Origin: Salibaculum halophilum
GTDB lineage: Bacteria > Pseudomonadota > Alphaproteobacteria > Rhodobacterales > Rhodobacteraceae
Direction: 5' to 3'
Length of the DNA stretch: 64,000 bases
Assembly (NCBI RefSeq): GCF_002094885.1
Contig: NZ_MSIT01000003.1
Coordinates: 1-64,000 of the forward strand
Shown: one piece after another, positions 53,464 through 63,522 of the stretch
How positions within the stretch are numbered: the first letter of the stretch is position 1
Layout: each line of letters opens with the position of its first letter
Translations under genes and position numbers: made by a program
The notes under the pieces: model-generated
The model's database searches: none
Told to the model about the DNA's origin: nothing
Seen by the model: only the letters and a program-made list of their open reading frames with translations

Positions 53464-54299
53464 GCCCCGTGGCTGCCGTCATAGCCATTGACAGGCGGTG
53501 GCGCCCAGCCCGCCAATGCGCCCCGTCGGGGCTGGCGATGGTCCATGCGCAGGGTATGGCAGGGCGCGGCATCGCTTGAATGCTCCGCCCCGCAATCGCC
53601 GCCCGGGCAGGCGCTCAGCACTGCCAGCAGGTCGATCTCGGCAAGAAATTCGATATGGTCACCGGGGCGAACGGGGCTGGCCTTCATGAAATACTGCCCG
53701 GTATCGCGGGTGAAGCCGGTGCACATGAAGACATTCAGAACGTCGTGCACATGCCGTTCGGCCTCCCGCAGCGTCAGCCCCCGCGCCGCGGCCAGCGCGC
53801 GGGTCAGATTGGAATGGCAACAGTGGTGGTACTGGCGGCCTGACAACAGATTGCCGGTATAGGGATCGCAGCGCGTTCCGATCACGTCGTGCACCGCGCC
53901 GCCGTGGGGGTCGATCCCGTACCAGTCCAGCGTGTCTCCGACCACGGTCGCCATGGGCCGCAGTTTCGGAAAGGACGACCACAGCCTGTCGCCGGTCGTC
54001 ACATGCGTGCCGTGCAGCGCGCGGGTCTTGCCCGAATAGAACCGCTCGGACAGGTCATGCGCGTTGAACAGGTTGAGGTCCCCGACCTGCGGCCCCTCGG
54101 TGCAGGTGATCCGCAAGAACGATCCGGCCGGTACCTCGATCGCCGCCGCGTCGCGCGGGGGCACCACGACGCGCGCGACAGTTTCGGCCCCGGTGCTCGC
54201 CGCCTGGTAGAGCGCCAGGTCGGGCCGCGGCAGATCGTCGGTCGGATAGCAGATCACCGGGGCCACGGCCCTGCGCGCGTCGGCATCATCAGGTTCCAT
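53460..54299 (-). CDS. DUF1989, urea carboxylase-associated family protein
   Basis: A 279-residue DUF1989 protein: [51 protein letters not shown] and [13 protein letters not shown]. Relatives are encoded beside urea or guanidine carboxylase genes and are thought to act on small amines, but no such partner is here, so the substrate is unknown. Start at 54299; a GTG six codons upstream is possible. Confidence 0.82.
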   Translation of the reverse strand: MEPDDADARRAVAPVICYPTDDLPRPDLALYQAASTGAETVARVVVPPRDAAAIEVPAGSFLRITCTEGPQVGDLNLFNAHDLSERFYSGKTRALHGTHVTTGDRLWSSFPKLRPMATVVGDTLDWYGIDPHGGAVHDVIGTRCDPYTGNLLSGRQYHHCCHSNLTRALAAARGLTLREAERHVHDVLNVFMCTGFTRDTGQYFMKASPVRPGDHIEFLAEIDLLAVLSACPGGDCGAEHSSDAAPCHTLRMDHRQPRRGALAGWAPPPVNGYDGSHGA

Positions 54300-54341
54300 G
54301 GCCGAACCAAACACCAACGCTCGGGAATTGGCAATCGGGCG

Positions 54342-54372
54342 TCTTCGGGTCCGAAATACCGCCGCCGGAGGC
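54342..54372. repeat. REP-like GC-rich intergenic element, copy 2 (partial)
   Basis: TCTTCGGGTCCGAAATACCGC matches the core at 4701 with three differences and is followed by GCCGGAGGCCCGG, which resembles but does not repeat the hairpins of copy 1. It lies in the 237-base gap between the DUF1989 gene and sdhB, which holds nothing else recognisable besides the sdhB hairpin. Confidence 0.45.
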
Positions 54373-54494
54373 CCGGGGCAAAGGCAGCTCCTGACCCGGA
54401 ATCAGGGCGTCATCTTGCCGGTATCCGATCAAAAGCGCGCAGCGGCGCCTGTTTCAGGTGCGCCATCGCTTCGCTGCTTGAGCGCCGGTTGGTT

Positions 54495-54533
54495 GCGCGA
54501 CCGTCTCGCGGCCTCGCCGCGCGTTGGTCGCGC
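54495..54533 (-). terminator. Long hairpin after sdhB
   Basis: GCGCGACC (54495-54502) pairs with GGTCGCGC (54526-54533); inside, CGCGGC (54507-54512) pairs with GCCGCG (54516-54521). It begins three bases beyond the sdhB stop and probably ends the sdh operon; no U-tract is visible. Confidence 0.5.
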
Positions 54534-54536
54534 CGC

Positions 54537-55316
54537 TCAGACCTGGCGCTCGACCATCAGTTTCTTGGTCTGCGCGATCGCCTTGGCCGGGTTCAGGCCC
54601 TTGGGGCAGGTCTTGGCGCAATTCATGATCGTATGGCAGCGGTAGAGCTTGAAGGGGTCCTCCAGCTGATCGAGCCGTTCGCCCGTGGCCTCGTCTCGGC
54701 TGTCGATGATCCAGCGATAGGCATGCAGCAGCGCCGCCGGCCCCAGGTAGCGATCCCCGTTCCACCAGTACGACGGGCAAGCGGTCGAACAGCAGGCGCA
54801 CATCACGCATTCGTAAAGCCCGTCGAGCTTCTCGCGGTCCTCGATGGACTGCTTCCATTCCTTGGCCGGCGTGTTCGTCTCGGTCTCCAGCCAGGGCATG
54901 ATGCTGGCGTGCTGGGCGTAGAAATGCGTCAGGTCGGGGATCAGGTCCTTGACCACCGGCATGTGCGGCAGCGGGTAGATCTTGATATCGCCCTTGACCT
55001 CGTCGGCGCCGTAGATGCAGGCCAGCGTGTTGATCCCGTCGATGTTCATCGCGCAGGACCCGCAGATGCCCTCGCGGCAGGACCGGCGGAAGGTCAGGGT
55101 CGGGTCGATCTCGTTCTTGATCTTGATGAGAACGTCCAGGACCATCGGCCCGCAATCGTCCATGTCCACCCAGTAGGTGTCCAGGCGCGGGTTCTTGTCG
55201 TCATCGGGGCTCCAGCGATAGATCTGCACCTTGCGCAGGTTCGTGGCGCCCTCGGGCTTGGGCCATGTCTTGCCGGTGGTCATCCGGCTGTTCTTGGGAA
55301 GGGTCAGCTGGACCAT
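54537..55316 (-). CDS. sdhB: Succinate dehydrogenase iron-sulfur subunit SdhB
   Basis: 259 residues. Carries electrons from SdhA flavin to quinone. [2Fe-2S] ligands in [15 protein letters not shown], [4Fe-4S] in [15 protein letters not shown] and [3Fe-4S] in [17 protein letters not shown] are all intact. Start at 55316 ([12 protein letters not shown]). Last gene of the operon; two small lipoprotein genes separate it from sdhA. Confidence 0.97.
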   Translation of the reverse strand: MVQLTLPKNSRMTTGKTWPKPEGATNLRKVQIYRWSPDDDKNPRLDTYWVDMDDCGPMVLDVLIKIKNEIDPTLTFRRSCREGICGSCAMNIDGINTLACIYGADEVKGDIKIYPLPHMPVVKDLIPDLTHFYAQHASIMPWLETETNTPAKEWKQSIEDREKLDGLYECVMCACCSTACPSYWWNGDRYLGPAALLHAYRWIIDSRDEATGERLDQLEDPFKLYRCHTIMNCAKTCPKGLNPAKAIAQTKKLMVERQV

Positions 55317-55337
55317 GGCGGTCAGGCTCCTTTCAGG

Positions 55338-55655
55338 TCAGGCGGTCAGGGCTTCGGTGGCGCAGCTCACGGCCTCGGGCCGGGCCAGCACCGTGCTGGT
55401 GATCGCGTTGCGCGCGGCGTCATCCTCGGCGGCGACGATCCGGGCCAGTTCGGCCTCGGTGGCATGCTCGACGACGCATTCGGCCAGCGGGCGGGCGATG
55501 CGGTCAGTCACGACGATGCCGCCGGACAGTTCGGCGCCGACCATCGCATCGGTCACCAGGTCGGTGGCGGTCGTGGCCGGATCGGCGCGCATGTCGAGCA
55601 TGTCACATCCGGCCATGGCCATGGCGGCGAACAGGGTCAGCAGGATCTTTTTCAT
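55338..55655 (-). CDS. Small putative lipoprotein inside the sdh operon (2)
   Basis: 105 residues: MKKILLTLFAAMAMAGC is a lipoprotein signal with lipobox AMAGC, leaving an 88-residue acidic, mostly helical mature domain with two Cys (ECVVEH and VSCATE) that could form a disulfide. No family recognised. It lies 21 nt before sdhB and 18 nt after the other small lipoprotein gene, so it is cotranscribed. Function unknown. Confidence 0.75.
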   Translation of the reverse strand: MKKILLTLFAAMAMAGCDMLDMRADPATTATDLVTDAMVGAELSGGIVVTDRIARPLAECVVEHATEAELARIVAAEDDAARNAITSTVLARPEAVSCATEALTA

Positions 55656-55673
55656 CTTCGCACTCCTTGGTCT

Positions 55674-55955
55674 TCAGCGCAGGCGCGGCGGCCGGATCGG
55701 GGCCGCCCCGGTGCGGGAATAGACGCATTCCCTATAGACTTCGACCGGATCGCGCCCGGCCAGGTAATCCGCGGTCAGCCCGATCTTTGCCCCGGCAAAG
55801 GGGCCATCGTTGCTGTTGGCGCCGATCGTCACGCTGCCTGTCGGCCCCTGCGCGGCCCGCGCCCGCTCTTCGCAGATGGCCGCCGCCCGGTCCGGGCTGA
55901 TCGGCTGCGGGGCACAGGCCGCCAGCGCCAGCAGGACAGGCGCTAGGCGCAGCAT
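55674..55955 (-). CDS. Small putative lipoprotein inside the sdh operon (1)
   Basis: 93 residues: [14 protein letters not shown] is a lipoprotein signal (lipobox LAAC). The mature part has two further Cys (AAICEERARAA and YRECVYSR), giving a likely disulfide, and a segment GSVTIGANSNDGPFAGAKIG. No family recognised. The ATG overlaps the sdhA stop by one base (TGATG), so translation is coupled to sdhA. Confidence 0.75.
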   Translation of the reverse strand: MLRLAPVLLALAACAPQPISPDRAAAICEERARAAQGPTGSVTIGANSNDGPFAGAKIGLTADYLAGRDPVEVYRECVYSRTGAAPIRPPRLR

Positions 55956-57760
55956 CAGAAGGTCCGTTCCTTCGGGGCGATCTTCTTGAGATTGATGCCG
56001 CCGGCCTTTTCCTCGGTCAGCGGGGCCTCGATCACCGGGCGATAGGACAGGTCCACCTTCTCGTCGGCGACCCGGGCGATGGTATGCACGCGCCAATTCT
56101 TGTCATCCCGCTCGCCGTGGTCCTCGTGCGCATGTGCCCCGCGGCTTTCGGTGCGGGCCTCGGCGCTGCGGACGGTGGCCAGCGCGTTGGGCATGAGGTT
56201 GGTCAGTTCCAGCGTTTCCATCAGGTCGCTATTCCAGACCAGGCTACGGTCGGTGACGTTGATGTCGGCCATCTTGCCGGCCACCGTTGTCATCTTCTCG
56301 ACGCCGTTCTTCAGGGTGTCGCTGGCGCGGAACACCGCCGCGTCCTGCTGCATGGTCTGCTGCATCTCCAGGCGCAATTCGGCGGTCGGGGTGCCGCCAT
56401 CGGCGTGGCGCAGCCGGTCGAACCGGTCGAAGGCCTTGTCGATCTCGGCCTTGCGCGGCGTCGGCACGGCGCTGTCGCGGTCCACGACCTTGCCCGCGCG
56501 GATCGCCGCCGCCCGGCCGAAAACGACCAGGTCGATCAGCGAGTTCGACCCCAGCCGATTGGCCCCGTGGACCGACGCGCAGCCTGCCTCGCCCACGGCC
56601 ATGAGGCCGGGGACCACGGCGTTGGGATCCGTGTCGGTCGGGTTGAGAACCTCGCCCCAGTAGTTGGTCGGCACGCCGCCCATGTTGTAGTGCACCGTCG
56701 GAAGCACCGGGATCGGCTCCTTGGTGACATCCACGCCGGCGAAGATCTTGGCGCTTTCCGAGATGCCCGGCAGGCGCAGGTTCAGCGCCTCGGCCGGCAG
56801 GTGATTGAGGTTGAGGTGGATGTGATCACCCTTCGGCCCCACGCCGCGCCCCTCGCGGATTTCCATGGTCATGCAGCGGCTGACATAGTCACGCGGCGCA
56901 AGATCCTTGTAGTTGGGCGCGTAGCGTTCCATGAACCGCTCGCCCTCGCCGTTGGTCAGGTAACCGCCCTCGCCGCGCGCGCCCTCGGTGATCAGGCAAC
57001 CGGCGCCGTAGATGCCGGTGGGGTGGAACTGCACAAACTCCATGTCCTGCAGCGGCAGGCCCGCGCGGGCCACCATGCCGCCACCGTCGCCGGTGCAGGT
57101 GTGCGCGCTGGTGGCGCTGAAATAGGCCCGGCCATAGCCGCCGGTGGCCAGCACCACCATCTTGGCGGCAAAGACATGCATGGTGCCGTCGTCCAGCTTC
57201 CAGCACAGAACGCCTTCGCACTGGCCGTCCTCGGACATCAGCAGGTCAATGGCGAAATACTCGATGTAGAATTCCGCCTTCTGCTTGAGCGACTGGCCGT
57301 AGAGCGTGTGCAGGATGGCGTGGCCGGTGCGGTCGGCGGCGGCACAGGTGCGCTGCACCGGCGGGCCCTCGCCAAACTCGGTGGTGTGGCCGCCGAAGGG
57401 GCGCTGGTAGATGTTGCCCTCCTCGGTGCGGCTGAAGGGCACGCCGTAGTGTTCCAGCTCGTAGACGGCCTTGGGCGCCTCCTTGGCCAGGTATTCCATG
57501 GCGTCGGTATCGCCCAGCCAGTCGGACCCCTTGACCGTGTCGTACATGTGCCACTGCCAGTGGTCCGGCCCCATGTTCGACAGCGACGCGGCGATGCCGC
57601 CCTGGGCCGCGACGGTATGCGAGCGTGTCGGGAACACCTTGGAGATGCAGGCCGTGCGCAGCCCCTGTTCGGCCATGCCAAGCGTGGCCCGCAGCCCGGC
57701 CCCGCCGGCGCCCACCACGACCACATCGAAGTCATGCGTTTCGTATTCGTATTCAGTCAT
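55955..57760 (-). CDS. sdhA: Succinate dehydrogenase flavoprotein subunit SdhA
   Basis: 601 residues. Oxidises succinate to fumarate with covalent FAD. FAD fold [20 protein letters not shown], the FAD-binding His in SHTVAAQGG, active-site region [21 protein letters not shown], and [13 protein letters not shown] are all present. The C-terminal [13 protein letters not shown] is typical. 18 nt after sdhD. Confidence 0.98.
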   Translation of the reverse strand: MTEYEYETHDFDVVVVGAGGAGLRATLGMAEQGLRTACISKVFPTRSHTVAAQGGIAASLSNMGPDHWQWHMYDTVKGSDWLGDTDAMEYLAKEAPKAVYELEHYGVPFSRTEEGNIYQRPFGGHTTEFGEGPPVQRTCAAADRTGHAILHTLYGQSLKQKAEFYIEYFAIDLLMSEDGQCEGVLCWKLDDGTMHVFAAKMVVLATGGYGRAYFSATSAHTCTGDGGGMVARAGLPLQDMEFVQFHPTGIYGAGCLITEGARGEGGYLTNGEGERFMERYAPNYKDLAPRDYVSRCMTMEIREGRGVGPKGDHIHLNLNHLPAEALNLRLPGISESAKIFAGVDVTKEPIPVLPTVHYNMGGVPTNYWGEVLNPTDTDPNAVVPGLMAVGEAGCASVHGANRLGSNSLIDLVVFGRAAAIRAGKVVDRDSAVPTPRKAEIDKAFDRFDRLRHADGGTPTAELRLEMQQTMQQDAAVFRASDTLKNGVEKMTTVAGKMADINVTDRSLVWNSDLMETLELTNLMPNALATVRSAEARTESRGAHAHEDHGERDDKNWRVHTIARVADEKVDLSYRPVIEAPLTEEKAGGINLKKIAPKERTF

Positions 57761-57777
57761 GTCTCAGTCGTCCCGCG

Positions 57778-58149
57778 TCAGAGGGCAATGCGCACGATGG
57801 CGAAAACGCCGACCGCCGCTGCCGCATAGGAAAGGCAGGTCATGCCGATGATCAGCGCCTTGCCGGTCAAGCCATGAACGTAGTCCTCGATCAGCGTCTG
57901 CACACCGCCCTTGAAGTGATAGAAGCCCACCAGCAGCGTCAGGATACCGACTATGGCCGGAAAGGGCCGGGCGTAATAGGCCTGCGCCGCCTCGAAGCCC
58001 ATGCCCAGCGCCCGCCCGAAGGTGAAGACGAAAAGCGGCACGAGGCCGACAAGGGCCACCGAGGTGACCATCATCATCCAGTGATGATCGGTGCCCGACT
58101 TGGCCGCGCCAAGACCCGCGGCGCGCTTGCGGTCTGTCATGAATCGCAT
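57778..58149 (-). CDS. sdhD: Succinate dehydrogenase membrane anchor SdhD
   Basis: 123 residues with three membrane helices. HHWMMMVTSVALVGL opens the first helix; GFYHFKGGVQTLIEDYVHG carries the residues that contact haem and quinone in this family. The ATG at 58149 has GAGGGGG upstream; ATG at 58140 is possible. Ten nt after sdhC. Confidence 0.93.
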   Translation of the reverse strand: MRFMTDRKRAAGLGAAKSGTDHHWMMMVTSVALVGLVPLFVFTFGRALGMGFEAAQAYYARPFPAIVGILTLLVGFYHFKGGVQTLIEDYVHGLTGKALIIGMTCLSYAAAAVGVFAIVRIAL

Positions 58150-58159
58150 CGCGACCCCC

Positions 58160-58543
58160 TCAGAGAATGACGGCTGTGAAAATCGTCAGGAGCACGGCGC
58201 CGATCACCATGCCCTGCCCGAACATCTCGGAACGATCCACGTCCAGCATGTGGCCGCTGTCCCAGATCAGGTGCCGCACACCGCCCAGCAGGTGATACCA
58301 GATCCCGCCGACGCTGAGGAACATGACAAGATCGCCGAACCAGCTGGTCAGGACGGCATCGGCGATGCCGTAGGCCTCGGGGCCGCGGGCCAGTGCGGCC
58401 AGCCACCAGACGACCAGCAGCGCCGAAATCAGGAGGGCGTTGCCCGTAATGCGCACGAAGATCGAGGTGATCGAGGTCCATTGCGGTCGGTAGATTTGCA
58501 GGTGAGGCGAGAGCGGGCGGTTCCCGCGATTCACGTCGGCCAT
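58160..58543 (-). CDS. sdhC: Succinate dehydrogenase cytochrome b556 subunit SdhC
   Basis: 127 residues, three helices: RPLSPHLQIYRPQWTSITSI (family signature, quinone-site Ser), SIFVRITGNALL, and HLLGGVRHLIWDSGH with the haem-ligand His. The start at 58543 has AAGGGAG upstream. First gene of sdhC-D-A-lipoproteins-B. Confidence 0.95.
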   Translation of the reverse strand: MADVNRGNRPLSPHLQIYRPQWTSITSIFVRITGNALLISALLVVWWLAALARGPEAYGIADAVLTSWFGDLVMFLSVGGIWYHLLGGVRHLIWDSGHMLDVDRSEMFGQGMVIGAVLLTIFTAVIL

Positions 58544-58593
58544 GGAAGGCTCCCTTTTGTCATCGCGTCCCGCGCGACGGGCCACGCGGTGAC

Positions 58594-58602
58594 GGTATAC
58601 AA
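58594..58602 (-). promoter_or_regulatory. TTGTATACC element in the sdh upstream region
   Basis: TTGTATACC on the minus strand, 51-59 nt before the sdhC ATG in an A/T-rich patch, recurs exactly at 63507-63515 upstream of sucC. It resembles one side of the TTGTATACAA-type operators bound by some GntR/FCD regulators; the regulator is unknown. Confidence 0.4.
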
Positions 58603-58703
58603 TGGCATATCAAACTTATCTATTCATACTGGCAGAAAAGTCACGGCCTTGCACAGGGGACAGGCGCGGGAATCTTGCCGCAGGGCAGAAATTTCCGCCC
58701 CGT

Positions 58704-58732
58704 GTGATCACTGGCCAGCGCGGCGTGATCAC
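58704..58732. promoter_or_regulatory. Paired GTGATCAC palindromes upstream of sdhC
   Basis: Two perfect GTGATCAC palindromes at 58704-58711 and 58725-58732, 21 bp apart (two helical turns). They lie between the mch stop and sdhC, about 160-190 nt from the sdhC ATG. The same pair occurs upstream of sucC. Likely binding sites of a shared dimeric or tetrameric regulator; inferred. Confidence 0.65.
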
Positions 58733-58758
58733 GAATTTCCCGGTGCGCGCCGCCGCGG

Positions 58759-59790
58759 TCACATCGGCACCAGCGCCCAGTAATCGAGATCGAGCAATAC
58801 GCCGGGCAGGTATTTGCCGTCCTCGCCCCGGGTGCGGCCCACCTGCCCGTCCTTCGTCGCCACCAGCCGCAGGCGCAGCGCGCCGACGCCGGGGGCCGGG
58901 GTCTCGGCCTTGTCCAGCACCTCGGACCAGGCCTTGATCGTGTCTCCGGCGAAACAGGGGTTGGCGTGCGCGCCGCCGTTCAGCCCCGCGACCATCTGCG
59001 CATTGGCCAGCCCGTTGAAGGACAGCGCCCGGGCCATGGAAATCACGTGGCCGCCGTAGATCAGCCGCCCCTCGGGACGGGCGGTCAGATCGAAATGCAC
59101 CTTGGCGGTGTTCTGCCACAGGCGCGTGGCCATCATGTGCTCGGCCTCTTCGACGGTGACACCATCGACATGGTCGATCACCTCGCCGATCTCGTAGTCG
59201 GCCCAGCGGTGCGGCTCGCCCGCCAGGGTGAAATCGTAACCGGTGAAATCCAGCCCCTCGGGGATCACCAGGTCCTCGGGCGCGAGGGCCGTTTTCAGAT
59301 CGGGCACGGTGGTGTCCGGCGCAGGGGCTTGCGGGTCGCGCTTGCGCACCATGACCCACCGCACGTAGTCCAGCACCGCAGCGCCGTTCTGGTTGGTCCC
59401 TGTCGTGCGCACCCAGACAACGCCCGTCTTGCCGTTTGAGTTCTGTTTCAGCCCGATGACCTCGGAGGAGGACCTCAGCGTATCGCCGGCATAGACGGGC
59501 CGCCGCCAGCGCCCCTCGGCATAGCCCAAATTGGCCACCGCGTTCAGCGACACGTCCGGCACCGTCTTGCCGAAGACGACGTGAAAGGCCACCATGTCGT
59601 CCAGCGGGCTTTCGGGCAGGCCGCAGGCGCGCGCGAACTCGTCCGAAGACGCCAGAGCATGCCGCGCCGGGTAGAGCGCGTGATACAGCGCCCGTTCGCC
59701 CGCCCCCACGGTGCGCGGCACGGCGTGGTCGATCACCTGCCCCAGCGCGTAATCCTCGAAGAAGCGGCCCGGGTCGGTCTTGGTCATCAT
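58759..59790 (-). CDS. mch: Mesaconyl-CoA hydratase Mch (MaoC family)
   Basis: Hydrates mesaconyl-C1-CoA to beta-methylmalyl-CoA in the ethylmalonyl-CoA pathway. 343 residues with two MaoC-like hotdog domains (about 1-160 and 170-340): FFEDYALGQVIDHAVPRTV and GDTLRSSSEVIGLKQ in the first; EVIDHVDGVTVEEAEHMMA, YGGHVISMARALSFNG in the second. The double-domain length and the neighbouring malyl-CoA gene support Mch over a simple enoyl-CoA hydratase. The start overlaps the DUF1737 stop. Confidence 0.9.
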   Translation of the reverse strand: MMTKTDPGRFFEDYALGQVIDHAVPRTVGAGERALYHALYPARHALASSDEFARACGLPESPLDDMVAFHVVFGKTVPDVSLNAVANLGYAEGRWRRPVYAGDTLRSSSEVIGLKQNSNGKTGVVWVRTTGTNQNGAAVLDYVRWVMVRKRDPQAPAPDTTVPDLKTALAPEDLVIPEGLDFTGYDFTLAGEPHRWADYEIGEVIDHVDGVTVEEAEHMMATRLWQNTAKVHFDLTARPEGRLIYGGHVISMARALSFNGLANAQMVAGLNGGAHANPCFAGDTIKAWSEVLDKAETPAPGVGALRLRLVATKDGQVGRTRGEDGKYLPGVLLDLDYWALVPM

Positions 59791-59990
59791 TGCTGCCCCA
59801 GCTTCATGTCGGGATGGTAGTCTCCGTCGATGTCCTTGGTCACCGCTTGGCCACAGCGCAGCACGCCATTGGCCTGGTCAAAGGTGTATTGCGGATCGCC
59901 GTAGAGGTCCCAGCCCTTCGACAAGGCCTCGGAGACCTTGTGACAGAAGGCCGAGGTGTCATCGGCCGTGAGGAAACGGTAGAGTCTCAT
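59787..59990 (-). CDS. DUF1737 small protein
   Basis: 67 residues of the DUF1737 type: MRLYRFLTADDTSAFCHKV followed by LSKGWDLYGDPQYTF. Such domains occur as small stand-alone proteins in many proteobacteria, function unknown. Coupled to mch by an ATGA-type overlap and 4 nt after nnrU, so part of the mcl2-nnrU-DUF1737-mch operon. Confidence 0.85.
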   Translation of the reverse strand: MRLYRFLTADDTSAFCHKVSEALSKGWDLYGDPQYTFDQANGVLRCGQAVTKDIDGDYHPDMKLGQQ

Positions 59991-59994
59991 GGCC

Positions 59995-60540
59995 TCACCG
60001 CGGGAAGGGCCAGACGCCCAGCCAGGCGTGGATGGCAGCCGTCAGTGTGAAGGCCACAACCGCGATGACGACCAGCAGGACATTGCGCTTGGGGTCCCCC
60101 GGCGCGGGGCGGTCCCAGGCCTCGGCGCGGTTGATCACTGCCACCTCGGCCCCGGCCCAGAGCAGCATCGACCCGAAGAGCACGATCGAGGCCAGGTCGC
60201 CGTTGACCAGAAGGTGCGCGACCGCCCAGATCTTGACCGCCAGCAACTGCGGGTGGCGCAGCTTGCCGCGCAGGCTGCCGGTGGTGGCCGACAGCCCGAA
60301 GACGAAAAAGGCGACCAGCATCAGCAGGTTGTTGATATGCACCATGAAGCTTGGCGGATACCAGACGTTGACGAAGTCCGCGCCGCGGTAGCCGATCACC
60401 ATCAGAACGAGGCTAACGACAAGGGCCAGCGCGACCAGCCCCTTGCCCTTGTCGCCCATCCGCGCGCGGGCCTCGGGGGCCACGCGCTTGAAGAAGTGGG
60501 CCCCGACCCACAAAAGAATACCCGGGACAAGAAGTGTCAT
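59995..60540 (-). CDS. NnrU family membrane protein
   Basis: A 181-residue protein with about five membrane helices and the NnrU pattern (LLWVGAHFFKRVAPEARAR, then VHINNLLMLVAFFVFG and LRHPQLLAVKIWAVAHLLVNGDL). NnrU was linked to denitrification in Rhodobacter; the fold resembles Z-ISO/isoprenylcysteine methyltransferases. Here it lies between carbon-assimilation genes, so its role is open. The start overlaps the mcl2 stop (ATGA). Confidence 0.85.
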   Translation of the reverse strand: MTLLVPGILLWVGAHFFKRVAPEARARMGDKGKGLVALALVVSLVLMVIGYRGADFVNVWYPPSFMVHINNLLMLVAFFVFGLSATTGSLRGKLRHPQLLAVKIWAVAHLLVNGDLASIVLFGSMLLWAGAEVAVINRAEAWDRPAPGDPKRNVLLVVIAVVAFTLTAAIHAWLGVWPFPR

Positions 60541-61385
60541 GCCGATTCCAGTTCCTTGATTGCCTCTGCCTTGGCCAGCGTCGCGCGGGCGGTCTCGACA
60601 TGCAAGTTCTCGACGATCTGCCCATCCACGACGGCGACGGCCTGCCCCTCGGCGATGGCCGCGTCATAGGCGGCGATCTGGCGGCGGGCGGTCTCGATCT
60701 CGGCCGCGGTGGGGGCGAAGACGGCATTCGCGATGTCAAGCTGCGCGGGATGGATCAGGGACTTGCCGTCCATGCCGAAATCGCGGCCCTGTTCGCATTC
60801 CGCGCGCAGGCCGTCCTCGTCCTTGAAGGCATTGAAGACCCCGTCGAGGACCACAACGCCATGGGCGCGGGCCGCCAGCACGCAGGTCTGCAACGCGGCC
60901 CAGAGCGGGGCGCGGTCCGACGTGGTGCGCGTGCCCAGGTCCTTGGCCAGGTCGTTGGTGCCGATCACGAAGCCCTGCAGCGCCGGGTGCGCGGCGATCG
61001 CAGCGGCGTTGAGGATACCGCGCGGGCTTTCCATCATCGCCCAGACCGGCGTGTTCGGCACGAGCGCCGCGAGGGTGTCGATGTCGTCGGGCCCCGTCAC
61101 CTTGGGCAGCAGCACCGCGTCGCAGTCCATCCCGGCCACCGCGAGCGCATCCGCCCGGCCCCACTCGGTGTCGAGCGCGTTGATGCGCACCACCCGCAGG
61201 CGCGGCCCGTAGCCGCCCTTGCCCAGCTCCTCGGCCAGCGTGGCGCGGGCGGCGGGCTTCTCGTCCGGGGCGACGGCATCCTCCAGATCGAAAAGGATCA
61301 CGTCTGTGGCCAGGCCGCGGGCCTTGTCCAGCGCGCGCGCCTTCGAGCCGGGAATATAGAGGGCCGAGCGGTGCGGTCGGGTCAT
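60537..61385 (-). CDS. mcl2: (3S)-malyl-CoA thioesterase / HpcH-HpaI family (Mcl2-like)
   Basis: A 282-residue citrate-lyase-beta-like protein: RSALYIPGSKARALDKARG, metal-binding ILFDLEDAVAPDEK, LLPKVTGPDD, MMESPRGILNA and GMDGKSLIHPAQL. In Rhodobacter, Mcl1 cleaves beta-methylmalyl-CoA and Mcl2 hydrolyses malyl-CoA; the length and position next to mch favour Mcl2, but a lyase cannot be excluded by eye. GGAGGCC precedes the ATG at 61385. First gene of the operon. Confidence 0.82.
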   Translation of the reverse strand: MTRPHRSALYIPGSKARALDKARGLATDVILFDLEDAVAPDEKPAARATLAEELGKGGYGPRLRVVRINALDTEWGRADALAVAGMDCDAVLLPKVTGPDDIDTLAALVPNTPVWAMMESPRGILNAAAIAAHPALQGFVIGTNDLAKDLGTRTTSDRAPLWAALQTCVLAARAHGVVVLDGVFNAFKDEDGLRAECEQGRDFGMDGKSLIHPAQLDIANAVFAPTAAEIETARRQIAAYDAAIAEGQAVAVVDGQIVENLHVETARATLAKAEAIKELESA

Positions 61386-61437
61386 GGTCTGGCCTCCGGG
61401 CAATAATCTTGCGCGGAAGTGGCCATAGTCGTTGCGA

Positions 61438-62229
61438 TCATGCAAGCGGAAAATGCGGCATTGCAGCGAGAGCGTCCGCCGCAAGCCCGCCAGCCAGCCC
61501 GTCGCGGATCAGTTTGAGGGAAACGGCCAGAAGCGCCCAGGTGACAAGGCGGAAGAACAGCGCCTCGGGCAGGATCTTGACCAAACGGAACCCGGCAAAG
61601 ACCGCCAGAACCGCCGCCGGGGTCAGCATCGCAGCAACGCGCAGGTTCTCCAGGCCCAGCTGCCCCAGCGCGGCATAGGGCACCAGCTTGAGCGCGTTCA
61701 CATAGGCAAAGGCGATGGTTGTGGTGCCGGCAAAGGCCAGCTTGGACAGGCGCAGCGGCAGCACCCAGACCTGCCAGGGCGGGGCGCCGGAGTGGCTGAC
61801 GAAACTGGTGAAGCCCGCCACCGAGGTCCAGACCAGTCCCGACACCGCGTTGGCCGGCCGGGCCGGCGCGTCGCGCCCCCGGCCCAGCAGCAGGCTGGCG
61901 GCGAAACCGGCCCCGACCCCGCCAACGATCAACCGCACCGCCCATTCCGGCACGCTCTGGGCGGTGGCCCAGCCGACCCCGGTTCCGATGGTCAGCCCCA
62001 CCACGCCGATGGACAGGACGCGCCGGTCGAAATTGTGGCGATAGGCCCAGACCCCGAAGACATCCGACACGATGAACACGGGCAGCATCAGCCCGGCCGC
62101 TGTCACCGGGTTGATGACCAGCGACAGCAGCGGCACCGACAGCATGGCTACGACGGGCAGGCCGCCCTTGCTTAGCCCCACGCTGACCGCGGCCAGCAGC
62201 GCCAGCGTCCAGAACAGCGGTCCTTCCAT
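61438..62229 (-). CDS. Sulfite exporter TauE/SafE family protein (second copy)
   Basis: 263 residues, about 7-8 helices: GLSKGGLPVVAMLSVPLLS near the start and TSFVSHSGAPPWQVWVLPLRLSK after the middle, both TauE/SafE hallmarks. It differs clearly from the exporter at 33.8 kb and belongs to the short YfcA-like type. Substrate unknown. 52 nt upstream of mcl2 on the same strand, perhaps cotranscribed. Confidence 0.87.
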   Translation of the reverse strand: MEGPLFWTLALLAAVSVGLSKGGLPVVAMLSVPLLSLVINPVTAAGLMLPVFIVSDVFGVWAYRHNFDRRVLSIGVVGLTIGTGVGWATAQSVPEWAVRLIVGGVGAGFAASLLLGRGRDAPARPANAVSGLVWTSVAGFTSFVSHSGAPPWQVWVLPLRLSKLAFAGTTTIAFAYVNALKLVPYAALGQLGLENLRVAAMLTPAAVLAVFAGFRLVKILPEALFFRLVTWALLAVSLKLIRDGLAGGLAADALAAMPHFPLA

Positions 62230-62300
62230 GGTGTCCTGCCCCCGATCGCATGGGAATCACCGGCGTCCCCGTCCCGGGCGCCCGGCATGTCGCGCTTTAG

Positions 62301-63374
<1,074 letters not shown>

Positions 63375-63396
63375 CTGCGGCCCGGCGACGTATGCG

Positions 63397-63427
63397 AAGG
63401 GGTGCCCCGCGCGGGTGCCCCTTTTTT
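63397..63427 (+). terminator. Intrinsic terminator after mdh
   Basis: AAGGGGTGCCC and GGGTGCCCCTT form an 11-bp stem (two G-U pairs) with a 5-nt loop, followed by TTTTTT. It lies 22 nt after the mdh stop. Confidence 0.88.
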
Positions 63428-63506
63428 CTGCACACTCGGACGAGGCCGTGACTAGGCCCTTGCGGTGATTCTCGCCGCGCGGCTCGCCCAAAATTTTAGG
63501 ATACCG

Positions 63507-63515
63507 TTGTATACC
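63507..63515 (+). promoter_or_regulatory. TTGTATACC element upstream of sucC
   Basis: Exact match to the element upstream of sdhC, 134-142 nt before the sucC ATG, next to a second ATACC. Confidence 0.4.
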
Positions 63516-63522
63516 CAAAATC

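Noticed and set aside
15128-56829. Single GTGATCAC sites at 15128, 37208 and 56822
   Set aside because: They lie singly inside coding sequence (chaN, a permease gene, sdhA) without a partner at two helical turns, so they are treated as chance.
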